Program-made: the position numbers and the translations under genes | Shown: positions 26,039-34,158 of the stretch, one piece after another | Layout of the letters: each line of letters starts with the position of its first letter | Position numbering within the stretch: position 1 is the stretch's first letter | DNA from: an uncultured Helicobacteraceae bacterium | GTDB taxonomy: Bacteria; Campylobacterota; Campylobacteria; Campylobacterales; Helicobacteraceae | Length of the DNA: 64,000 nt | Direction: 5' to 3' | NCBI GenBank assembly: GCA_934668765.1 | Contig: CAKUOH010000008.1 | Span: 1-64,000 of the forward strand | Notes under the pieces: model-generated | Seen by the model: only the letters and a program-made list of their open reading frames with translations | What the model was told of the DNA's origin: nothing | Database searches by the model: none

Positions 26039-26212
26039 CTACCCAAATCGCCCTGCGATATAATCCCTTGTCTTTTTCTCTTTTGCTTCATCGCTAAAGA
26101 TGATTTTTGTTTTGTTAAATTCTACCACTTCGCCTAGCCAGAAAAACGCCACTCTATCACTGATTCGCATTGCTTGTTGCATATTATGCGTAACGATGAG
26201 TTTGCTTTTGTC
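26039..26212 (-). pseudogene. pstB: C-terminal remnant of phosphate ABC ATPase PstB
   Basis: The minus strand encodes [33 protein letters not shown] and a natural end DYIAGRFG followed by a stop. This is the last 58 residues of PstB, from just after the Walker B region to the C terminus. Upstream of 26213 the frame closes at once, so the rest of the gene is gone. It lies beside a PhoBR-like pair, suggesting that a pst operon stood here and was cut by arrival of the neighbouring toxin-antitoxin genes. Confidence 0.85.
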
Positions 26213-26345
26213 TTTTTAGGTTAATTTAGCAATCCAATTAAACATTTTCGTTGATTAATTTTATATAGAATTTATGCTACATTAGATACAATTTGCAACT
26301 AATCAATCTATATTAAGTCAATTTAGTAAGAAACTAGAGGGTTTT

Positions 26346-27479
26346 ATGGGAGCAAGGCAGACAATACAAATCAACATTGAGCGTTTGCAATATCTTTTAG
26401 ATTTGTTTAAAATAGACGAATTGCGCCTAAAATCTATCATAGAGCCAAAGCTAAAAAAATCCATTGATTTTACACAACCCATCAATATAGGAACATTAGC
26501 TGAAATAGATAAGATTTTTAATCGTGGATTAGATTTTTATACAAACCCAAAATCTATAAATAAAGCAAATTCAAGCATTTTATTTAGAAAAGAAAATATT
26601 AGCGATGATTTAGGCATAGGCGATGTGCAGTTTATCACAAGCTGTGAAGAGCAAATGCGCTATATCAGCGGATTAGCTAAACTTAGTGATTTTGCTTTTA
26701 CGCAAAGAAAATTGCCCAATTTTTCTTTGCAAGATTCACCACAAAAGGTAGCCCAAAAAATGCAATTTTTGCTTCCCGCACAAAATAAAAGCGATAAACA
26801 ATTTCTTGAATCTTTTATCAAAAACCTTGCAGAACATAATATTTTGGTGTTAGAAAACATAGAAACCCACAACAAAAAACATAAAAGCAATCTCTGCGGA
26901 TTTTTTATCAAACCAAATATTATAGCCCTAAAAAATCAAGGTAGAAAAAGAGAGATTTTTACCCTAGCACACGAATTAGGACACTATTTGCTTGACAATG
27001 AAAACATTGATAAAGATATATTTATCCAAAATCTGCAAAATGAGGAAAAATGGTGCAGTCAATTTGCTTTTTATTTGCTAATTGGCGAAAAATTAAGCGC
27101 ATTAGAATCATTGCAAAAAAATGAAATAAATATTGAAAATAAAACGATTAAAAATATATCAAATCAAAAATATATCAGCAGACTTGCACTATTTTATCAC
27201 TGCGCCAATAGTGGCAAGATAAAATGGAGCGATTATCATTCGCTTAAAGATAAACTAGATGATGAATATAAAAATAAAAAAGAAGCGCAATACAATAAAC
27301 AGGACGAAAACGAAGAAAAAAACAAGTTTATCCCAATACAACCACCCATACTCTCGCCACTACAAAAAGATATTTTTGTCAATGCCTTTTTGGAGGGAGC
27401 AATCGATGAATACACACTGCGAATGCGTTTTAAAAAATATATAAAAAATAACAATCTAGAGGGCTTTATATATGGCTAA
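26346..27479 (+). CDS. ImmA/IrrE-family metallopeptidase-like protein of a toxin-antitoxin pair
   Basis: A 377-residue protein with a COG2856 (ImmA/IrrE) zinc-peptidase domain; the HELGH motif is at 209-213 (FTLAHELGHYLLD). The N-terminal 100 residues are helical and replace the XRE helix-turn-helix common in relatives; MGARQTIQINIERLQYLLD is a typical start. The C terminus holds a Lys/Glu-rich linker and a small helical domain. Its stop overlaps the start of a DUF4411 PIN-domain gene by eight bases. COG2856-DUF4411 pairs have been predicted as type II toxin-antitoxin systems; this protein would be the antitoxin side. Confidence 0.85.
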   Translation: MGARQTIQINIERLQYLLDLFKIDELRLKSIIEPKLKKSIDFTQPINIGTLAEIDKIFNRGLDFYTNPKSINKANSSILFRKENISDDLGIGDVQFITSCEEQMRYISGLAKLSDFAFTQRKLPNFSLQDSPQKVAQKMQFLLPAQNKSDKQFLESFIKNLAEHNILVLENIETHNKKHKSNLCGFFIKPNIIALKNQGRKREIFTLAHELGHYLLDNENIDKDIFIQNLQNEEKWCSQFAFYLLIGEKLSALESLQKNEINIENKTIKNISNQKYISRLALFYHCANSGKIKWSDYHSLKDKLDDEYKNKKEAQYNKQDENEEKNKFIPIQPPILSPLQKDIFVNAFLEGAIDEYTLRMRFKKYIKNNNLEGFIYG

Positions 27480-28029
27480 CTATCTTTTTGATACCTGCTC
27501 TCTCATTGCGCTTGTAAGGTATTATCTGCCTTTTGATTCGGATGATAAATTAAAAAATTTTATATACAAAGGCTTTGAATCCAAAGAATTTATAATGCTA
27601 AAACAAGTCAAATATGAGTGTGAGCAAGTTTCAAGTGGCTTGGTATTTAACGAATTTCCACAGCTCAAAAATATACAATCTATCAACTTTAATAAAATCG
27701 TAACAGATAAGATTCATAGGCTTATTGATAATAATTTCATAATTTCCCAAGCGCAAATAAATAGACTTGAAAGCGGGGAATATGAAATCCAAAAACAACA
27801 ATTTATCGAAAGTGCAGATTTTAACCTTATCCATTGCGCTATGGAAAATAACTGCACGATTATCACAGAAGAAACACCAACCAACAACGACAACAAACTT
27901 TTTAAGAAAATCTCTGCTATTTGTGAAACGCAAGGGATTAAGTGTGCATCTATATCAAAACTATTGCAAACAAAATTAGATATAAATTTCGCCATCAAAT
28001 TAACATTAAAGAATATAAGTTCGCTATGA
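27472..28029 (+). CDS. DUF4411 PIN-domain protein, probable RNase toxin
   Basis: A 185-residue protein of the DUF4411 branch of the PIN superfamily. The N-terminal strand NYLFDTCSLI carries Asp7, KYECEQ the next acidic position, and SADFNLIHCAMEN the Asp-centred helix, followed by CTIITEE. These correspond to the metal-binding acidic residues of PIN RNases. It overlaps the ImmA/IrrE gene by eight bases, so the two are made together. RNase activity and target are inferred from the fold. Confidence 0.8.
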   Translation: MANYLFDTCSLIALVRYYLPFDSDDKLKNFIYKGFESKEFIMLKQVKYECEQVSSGLVFNEFPQLKNIQSINFNKIVTDKIHRLIDNNFIISQAQINRLESGEYEIQKQQFIESADFNLIHCAMENNCTIITEETPTNNDNKLFKKISAICETQGIKCASISKLLQTKLDINFAIKLTLKNISSL

Positions 28030-28331
28030 TTTCTATATCAAACTTCACATACCCAATTAGATTCCATTATCTCCCCTGCGACAAGGCAAAATTGGCGTAG
28101 GCTTGGTGTTTTGCACGCTTACAATCTAAATCAAAATATAAAAAACCATACACAAATCACAGCGCAAAAAACTCACCACTCGCGCCAATAAAAAACTCTC
28201 TGCTAAAAGTATTATCCCCACAGAATATTTTTGCAATACAAAAAATATCCCACAAATTCAAAGCATAGTAGAACACATTAACGCAAAAAAAATACCCCAT
28301 TCAAAACGCTATATTCTCACTTGCGCTAAAC
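28030..28331 (+). other. Decayed coding sequence after the toxin gene
   Basis: There is no intact gene. Short open stretches occur in all three plus-strand frames and shift into one another (for example IIPTEYFCNTKNIPQIQSIV, then QNAIFSLAL...). This is the pattern of a gene eroded by several frameshifts. The stretch runs into the remnant at 28332 and may belong to it. Confidence 0.4.
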
Positions 28332-28487
28332 TTGCTAAAAGCAAAAAATCTACTGCATAAACCACACATAAAATCCACGCTACAAGAATATAACTTTGCG
28401 TATTATGATGATTTACTAGATTTTGCCTTGCCACAAGATGAAGTCGATGCGCTAGGGCTTATCTATCAATGTCTTTTATATGAGGGG
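28332..28487 (+). pseudogene. Fragment resembling an N-6 DNA methylase N-terminal region
   Basis: About 52 residues end in DEVDALGLIYQCLLYEG. The form D.LGLIYQ.L..EG resembles the segment just before the GSYYTP motif of Eco57I-like and type I N-6 DNA methylases, but GSYYTP is missing because the sequence switches at 28484-28487 to the nuclease fragment. The family call is tentative; what is clear is that the reading frame is truncated at a junction. Confidence 0.4.
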
Positions 28488-29365
28488 ACGGCGATAAGCA
28501 AATTGCAAAATATATCGGCGGTTTGCGCGATAAAGGTATAAAATATGAAAATATCACTGTGGTATATTTAACCAAAAAAGGCGATAAGTTAAGCCAACAA
28601 AGTCGCCAGCAATGGGATACTGAGGGCAATTTCTTAAAATCGAACGAATACAAACTGCCATACAAACAAATTTCTTATGAAAAAGATATTTTAGCGTGGA
28701 TAGAAAAATGTCAAAAAGAAGTCGGCAATATCACAAGTTTAAATTCAGCCCTTGAATTTTACAAGGATATTGTTGAAATTATTACATATAAAAAGGAGAG
28801 TAAAATGAATATAGCGGGATTTTTTGGAGAGAATGCAGATGATATAAAAGAGCTATCACAAGAAAAGCGTTTTGAGATAGCGTTTGAAATTTGCAAAAAT
28901 GAAGATGAGATTATGCGTGCATATCTTGCAAATATAGAAAATGACATTAGAGATAGCGTTAAAGAAAGGGTTGGCGAGAGTTGGAGAACGGAATTACTTG
29001 ATGGTATTTTATTCGTTAAAAATGAAAAATATGGTGATGAGTTGGTTGGTTTTATATTTGATATTGAATGGGCTATTGAAGAAAAAAATAAGATATTTAG
29101 CTGTTGGTTGTATGTGGAAGGACTTTCAGAATTAGAAGGGTATGATAAAAAAATATGGAAAATTATAAACAAAAGCTACAAAAACATTTATCACAAGAAT
29201 TAAATGGAAAAGAGTTGATAATACATAAAAAGGAATTTATCTATATTGATTTTAAGAACATTGACGAACTTTCAAATTCCAAAGAAATTTTCTTAAATTT
29301 TATAGAAAAAATACACCGATTTAGCTGACAAACTCAACGAAAAACTCAAAACTTTCAAAATTTAA
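28484..29365 (+). pseudogene. PD-(D/E)XK nuclease, C-terminal part, frameshifted
   Basis: From the G run at 28484 the frame reads GDGDKQIAKYIGGLRDKGIKY, then ITVVYLTKKGDK, ISYEKDILAWIEKCQKEVG and a long helical C terminus. This is the usual second half of the PD-(D/E)XK family whose first half lies at 15219-15509. The main frame closes at 29203. Downstream the expected continuation (LSQELNGKELIIHKKEF...) appears in another frame. A further slip in an A run near 29311 is needed to read YTDLADKLNEKLKTF and a stop at 29363-29365. The gene is dead as it stands. Confidence 0.75.
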
Positions 29366-29376
29366 AGGCTCAAAAA

Positions 29377-29580
29377 ATGTCTCAAACCAAAACCGCTCGT
29401 CTAAACGCCCTTTATATGCGACTTAAAGGCGCAAACGGCGAAATTTTAGGGCACAAAGCTTATGTGAGTTTGCAAGAAACATTGGGCGATGAGACTTTGA
29501 GAGAGTGCAGTGGGGTTGTAGCAGAAAATATCTTAATGTCAATGTTTGCAAAATCTTTGGATATAATTACAAAAATATAA
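29377..29580 (+). CDS. Hypothetical 67-residue protein
   Basis: It opens MSQTKTARLNALYMRLKG 11 bases after the end of the nuclease remnant, with AAAGGC upstream. It has no signal peptide, membrane segment or motif I recognise. The sequence is mixed helical (ETLGDETLRECSGVVAEN). It could be a small real gene of the island or the start of a larger lost protein. The HEPN gene follows 13 bases later. Confidence 0.4.
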   Translation: MSQTKTARLNALYMRLKGANGEILGHKAYVSLQETLGDETLRECSGVVAENILMSMFAKSLDIITKI

Positions 29581-29593
29581 AAGGTGTGATTTT

Positions 29594-30016
29594 ATGGAGC
29601 AGGTAAGTGGCAGATTTAGACAGCGATTTGAGGTGTTTGACAAGGCATTTTTAAATTTAGATGAGTTAAAGGCGCGTGATTTTAGCTCTTTTTCGACACT
29701 TGAAAAAGAGGGAATTATCCAGTGATTTGAGATTTTAGTCAACCTTTCGTGGAAAGTGCTAAAAGATTTTTTGGAGAACGAGGGATTTCTCATATCAAGC
29801 CCAAAGGACGCTATTCGTCAGGCATTTAGTAGCAAACTTTTTGGCGTTGATATAGCGGATAAATGGTTAGAATCGCTAAATATTCGCAACCTTACAAGCC
29901 ATACATACACGCAAGATGCGCTAGATAAAAATGTGCGATTTATTTTAGATGAATTTTTGCCACTTGTGAAAAATCTGCAACAAATATTAAAAGGCAAACT
30001 ATGCGATATGGGCTAA
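29594..30016 (+). pseudogene. HEPN (HI0074-type) partner of a nucleotidyltransferase, with an in-frame TGA
   Basis: From the ATG at 29594 the frame reads RFRQRFEVFDKAFLNLDE, ...STLEKEGIIQ, then TGA at 29723-29725, then FEILVNLSWKVLKDFLENEG and ...SSPKDAIRQAF to a stop at 30014-30016. This is the full HI0074-like nucleotidyltransferase-substrate-binding (HEPN) fold of about 140 residues. Arg or Lys is usual where the TGA stands (IIQRFEI), so one CGA-to-TGA change explains it. The 3' end overlaps the MNT gene. Truncated product, or readthrough, would decide whether the pair still works. Confidence 0.75.
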
Positions 30017-30312
30017 ATGAGCGGGATTTGGGGATTATCACAAAGATTTTAGCTAATCAAGGCAATGTTAAAAACGCACTAATTTTTGGCTCACGCGCTA
30101 TGGGTGCTTATAAAATCGCTTCGGACATAGATATTGCTTTGGTGGCTAAAAATGGCGATTTTAGCCTTGCAGAGATTGCGAATCTAAAGGCAGAATTTGA
30201 TGAGAGCGATTTGGCGTATTTTGTGGATTTGGTAAGCTATAATGACGCAAATGACGCGCTAAAAAGGCATATTGACACGCAGGGCAAAGCTATATTTTTG
30301 CGCGATTCATAG
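30001..30312 (+). CDS. MNT-type minimal nucleotidyltransferase (antitoxin-like)
   Basis: A 103-residue protein with the DNA polymerase-beta-like nucleotidyltransferase signature: GSRAMG at 30-35 and SDIDIA at 41-46 provide the metal-binding acids, and YFVDLV supplies a third. Such MNT proteins pair with HEPN proteins as toxin-antitoxin modules, in which some MNTs modify the HEPN RNase with AMP to silence it. The ATG overlaps the HEPN gene by 16 bases. It looks intact even though its partner carries a stop codon. Confidence 0.8.
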   Translation: MRYGLNERDLGIITKILANQGNVKNALIFGSRAMGAYKIASDIDIALVAKNGDFSLAEIANLKAEFDESDLAYFVDLVSYNDANDALKRHIDTQGKAIFLRDS

Positions 30313-30429
30313 CCCCCACGCTTAAATTAGAAATGCTAGTAAAAATCCCTGCGCTACAAGTGCGAATCTGTCCTTTTGTAATATCTTACAATATCGCATA
30401 AAATCCGCAAATACGCTCTATATGCGCAA

Positions 30430-32421
30430 TTATTGTATTAAGCACCGTCCGCCCGTGCATTGATTGACAAATTCTAATTGAAGCGGACTTCTTGTGCCGT
30501 GCCTATCATCGCCTTCGCCCGTGCAGTTATTGCTAGATAGTGTGCTATTTAGCGGATTTTGATAAGTTTCTTCAATTTGCATACTAAAAAGCAAATACAC
30601 ATTTTGCGTATATCGTGAGCTAATGATAGAATATGCTTCATTTGCATTGCGTGCGATAGAACTTTGCAAATAGTTTGCAAATCGCTCATAGCTTGGGCTT
30701 CCTGCGACATTAGTTGGTAAAAATGCCACGCCATCTTGCAAACGAATCACAGGCATTGCGTGTCCGTTTTGTCTGCCACTTCTATCAGTGCGATAAATAT
30801 TTACAATCCACATAGAGCCAACAGGTGCGCTAAAAAAGCCATTTATCATCTCACGCACTTGAGAAAGTTCAGAGGCAAATCTCTCGTTGCGATATGCGCG
30901 AGAAGGATACATAGTAAGTGCGATTGAGCGATAGATTTGCTCACTTTGGGCAAAAGCTTCTTGTTGCGTTAATCCCTGCGGGAGATTCAAAGTAGAGTAA
31001 TTTTCAAGCTGACTAGCTAAAAGTGGATAGCGCGAACGAAAAGAAACAAAAGGATTTTGCCCTGCTTGTGTATTAAAGAAATATCCGCCTTGCGTTAAAG
31101 GTGCGTTAGGGTGCTCATTTAGCTCGGCTATGATTTGATAGCTATGTAGCATACATACGCCACAATCACCTATCCTTACGGCTTGTCCATCGGTTGTAGT
31201 TGCGATTTGCCACAATCTGCGCCTCCATTCATCGTTGAGCGTAAAAGTAGGTGGCAATGGAGGTGCTTTAAGCAATGGCGGACTTTGGAGCGTTGGCGTG
31301 GTTTGAAGTAGTGTTTGATTGCCACTTGCTGGGCATTGCGGCAAAGAATCGCCCAAATTTGCATTATAAAAGCGCACAAAATTTTGCACATCATTTGAGA
31401 ATCTAAAAAACGAAGTGGGGGCGTTTGTCCTATCTGTGGCGGCATATTTTTTCGTAGCAGTGTAAGGCACTCCATAGTGAATCCCATATTGCGGGACGCG
31501 CAAAATATTCCCCGCATAATCGCTTAAAAGGCTAATATTATTGTTTCCAAAAAATTCTAAATTCCACGATTGCGTGGATATGATTTTCCTAGATTCTATC
31601 ACATCGCATTTTGTAAAAAATGTCCAATTCCAATCCTGTCCCCGCGCTTGATTTGAAGTAAGGCAGATAGTATTTCCATTGCCTTTGTCATATTGTGATA
31701 TTTGCCCATTTAGCGGATTGTAAGTGAGATAAATAGGGTCGTTTTTGACAGATTCGTTATTGTGTAGATAGTAGCTATCAAATGTTCCGCGTCCCGTAGC
31801 AAAATCCCACGCGATAAAGGTGCTAATAGATAGATTTACAGGCGTTGCTATGGTATTTAGCCATTCATTCATACCGCTTAGGGCGTGATTATTTGCTTTT
31901 TTATCGGCAGATAGGACAAGAAAGCCGTTTGAATCCTGCACTTGCAAACCCGTAGAATGCGAAATAAAAGCATTGTTTTGTGCGGTAAAGACTTGCGATT
32001 TGTCATTTATCACGCAAGGGCGCAAGATGAGATTCTTTGTGGATGCGCCTAGATTTTGTGGTGCAGTAGCACAAACCCAATCTCTCCCCACAATCCACGC
32101 AATTCTACCAAATACATCATATCTAGCGGGCGGAGATTTGGAGCAGTTTTGCAAAGAAATATAGCCCTCTCCGTTTCTAAAAGTAGGCGCGTAACAAGCG
32201 ATTACGCCATTTTTTAACAAGACAGAGATGGGTTTATCTTTTGGCTTATCGGCAAGTTTTTGCGGGATTTGCGTATTTAGCGCATTTAAAGGGGCAGAGC
32301 CTAGTTGAAGTGATTTTGTTTGTGTTGTTTGTGGATTTTGGGCGTCTTTGTTTATCTCGCAAGCAGTTAGTAATAACGCACTTACAAGCAATGCTATTTT
32401 TAAAAATACTGCACCTTTCAT
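30430..32421 (-). CDS. DUF1561-family lipoprotein, candidate secreted toxin
   Basis: A 663-residue lipoprotein: signal peptide and lipobox LLLTAC with acylated Cys21. A Gln/Thr/Pro-rich spacer leads to a region resembling the lectin-like N terminus of DUF1561 proteins (ACYAPTF, GRDWVCAT, FISHSTGLQVQ, repeated Cys and Trp). A proline-rich linker follows (about 385-405). The C-terminal domain has GDCGVCMLHSYQI and, later, QNGHAMPVIRL, a Cys...His layout that would fit a papain-like site. The family is best known from Leptospira virulence-modifying proteins and also occurs in Bartonella and some Helicobacter. The protein ends in a Cys-containing tail (CTGGRC). Toxic activity is inferred only. 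Confidence 0.7.
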   Translation of the reverse strand: MKGAVFLKIALLVSALLLTACEINKDAQNPQTTQTKSLQLGSAPLNALNTQIPQKLADKPKDKPISVLLKNGVIACYAPTFRNGEGYISLQNCSKSPPARYDVFGRIAWIVGRDWVCATAPQNLGASTKNLILRPCVINDKSQVFTAQNNAFISHSTGLQVQDSNGFLVLSADKKANNHALSGMNEWLNTIATPVNLSISTFIAWDFATGRGTFDSYYLHNNESVKNDPIYLTYNPLNGQISQYDKGNGNTICLTSNQARGQDWNWTFFTKCDVIESRKIISTQSWNLEFFGNNNISLLSDYAGNILRVPQYGIHYGVPYTATKKYAATDRTNAPTSFFRFSNDVQNFVRFYNANLGDSLPQCPASGNQTLLQTTPTLQSPPLLKAPPLPPTFTLNDEWRRRLWQIATTTDGQAVRIGDCGVCMLHSYQIIAELNEHPNAPLTQGGYFFNTQAGQNPFVSFRSRYPLLASQLENYSTLNLPQGLTQQEAFAQSEQIYRSIALTMYPSRAYRNERFASELSQVREMINGFFSAPVGSMWIVNIYRTDRSGRQNGHAMPVIRLQDGVAFLPTNVAGSPSYERFANYLQSSIARNANEAYSIISSRYTQNVYLLFSMQIEETYQNPLNSTLSSNNCTGEGDDRHGTRSPLQLEFVNQCTGGRCLIQ

Positions 32422-32559
32422 TTGTTGCTCCTTATTTAAAATCCGCAGATTCTAACAAGTTTTTATATAAATTTTTATTAAGTCTGCTTCTAAAATTTAG
32501 ATTTACATAAATTTTGCTAGAATTGCGGTTTTGAATCTTAAACTTAAAAGGCAAAAGCA

Positions 32560-34158
32560 ATGCAACGAAATTTAGCACAAGTAAAAAGCGACATTTTAGC
32601 CGAGCTTAAAATGCGTGTAGAGGACAGAATTTTAGAGCCAAACAACTACGAAGTGCTTTGCAAGCTCATTAACAAGGCAGACAGCATAAGCGAGGCACAA
32701 GCTATCGCCGCACTAGGCACGACTTACAAAAAAACAGGTTTTCATTTTGATGCGCGTTTAGAAAATTTAAGCAACGACATACATTTTTTAGCCAAAGATA
32801 AAGCTTTGAGTTTTGAAAATGACAAAAACGCCATTACGCACAAGCTCATCATAGGCGACAATTACCCCGCACTTTTGAATTTACTTATCGTATACCGCGA
32901 AAAAATCAAAGTGATTTATATCGACCCGCCTTATGGTAAGGACGATTTAGGTGAGTTTGCCAAAACCAACTACGAAAACGCCATTACGCGCGATAATTTG
33001 CTTTCTATGTTAAAGCCACGCCTACAAATCGCTAAAATGCTTTTAAAAGATGATGGCGTCCTCTTTTGTAGCATAGATGATAGAAATCAAGCGTATGTAA
33101 AATGCCTTTTTGATGATATTTTTGGGGAGGGGAATTTTGTAGCAGATTTTATCCGCAAAACAAAATCTACGACAAATGACGCAAAAACAGGCGTAAATTA
33201 TCAGCACGAATTTTTACTTTGTTATGCTAAAAATAAAGATGAAGTGAATTTACTAGGCGGGCAAAAAGATTTAAGCGGATATAAAAACCCAGATAATGAC
33301 CCAAATGGAGAGTGGGTTTATAGCGACCCAAGTGCTAAAAGTGGCGATATGAAAACGGGATATTTTGCGGTAAAAAATCCATACACAGGCAAAGAAGATT
33401 ATCCGCCAGAAGGTAGATTTTGGCTTTTTTCGCAAAATACTATACAAAAACATATTGATGAAGGGCGAATTTGTTTTAAAAAAGAGCATAAAGACGATGA
33501 AAGGGGATTTATTTATAAACGATATTTGAAAGATTTGAAAACGAATTTAAAGACCTTTGATAGTCTTTGCTTTGACTCAAATGAATTTATGAACCAAAAT
33601 GCGACAAAAGAGTTAAAGGAACTTGATATGGTTGAAAATTTTGCTTATCCAAAAGGCGTAAATTTTATACAAAAAATATTGCAACACGCAACAAATGATA
33701 ACCACGATATAGTTTTAGACTTTTTTGCAGGTTCAGGCACAACAGCACACGCTGTAATGGAGCTAAATCGTGCGGATAATGGCAATAGAGAGTGCATTTT
33801 GGTTACAAATAACGAAATCACAGAGCTTAACCCAAATGGCATAGCCGTAGATGTAACCGCCAAACGCCTTAAACGCATAATGAGCGGGGAGTGCTATGAT
33901 GGCAGTAAAAATTTCAAATGGCGTGAGAAAAATGAGCCTTACAAGGACAATTTAGAGGTTTTTAGGATAGAAAAGGTCAGCAAATACGCACAAGAATCTG
34001 ACAAAAGTGTGCTTGAAGTCATTGATGAGAGTGCTTATGGGTTGATTGAATTTGACTCTATCCACGAAAAAGCCAAATGGATAGCCAAAAATTTTGATAT
34101 AACGCTTAAAGAACTTGAAAACGATAAGGCGTATAGTGTGCGCCAAAAGGGCGAGTAA
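32560..34158 (+). CDS. mod: Type III restriction-modification DNA methyltransferase (Mod)
   Basis: A 532-residue N6-adenine methyltransferase of the beta class. DPPYG (122-126) precedes FAGSGTT (389-395), the motif order of type III Mod proteins. The variable stretch between, about 200-350, is the likely target-recognition domain. The N terminus up to residue 70 is a helical oligomerisation region. Mod sets the recognition site for both modification and cleavage. The stop codon overlaps the start of res (TAATG), so the two are co-translated. No tetranucleotide or homopolymer phase-variation tract is seen in the gene. Confidence 0.9.
   Translation: MQRNLAQVKSDILAELKMRVEDRILEPNNYEVLCKLINKADSISEAQAIAALGTTYKKTGFHFDARLENLSNDIHFLAKDKALSFENDKNAITHKLIIGDNYPALLNLLIVYREKIKVIYIDPPYGKDDLGEFAKTNYENAITRDNLLSMLKPRLQIAKMLLKDDGVLFCSIDDRNQAYVKCLFDDIFGEGNFVADFIRKTKSTTNDAKTGVNYQHEFLLCYAKNKDEVNLLGGQKDLSGYKNPDNDPNGEWVYSDPSAKSGDMKTGYFAVKNPYTGKEDYPPEGRFWLFSQNTIQKHIDEGRICFKKEHKDDERGFIYKRYLKDLKTNLKTFDSLCFDSNEFMNQNATKELKELDMVENFAYPKGVNFIQKILQHATNDNHDIVLDFFAGSGTTAHAVMELNRADNGNRECILVTNNEITELNPNGIAVDVTAKRLKRIMSGECYDGSKNFKWREKNEPYKDNLEVFRIEKVSKYAQESDKSVLEVIDESAYGLIEFDSIHEKAKWIAKNFDITLKELENDKAYSVRQKGE

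Noticed and set aside
28332..28541. A 69-residue plus-strand gene
   Set aside because: Its last 17 residues lie in the wrong frame of the nuclease fragment; the rest is better read as the truncated end of a larger gene.
26213..30312. Prophage or integrative element
   Set aside because: No integrase, phage structural gene, conjugation gene or attachment-site duplication is visible. I call it a defence or toxin-antitoxin island only.
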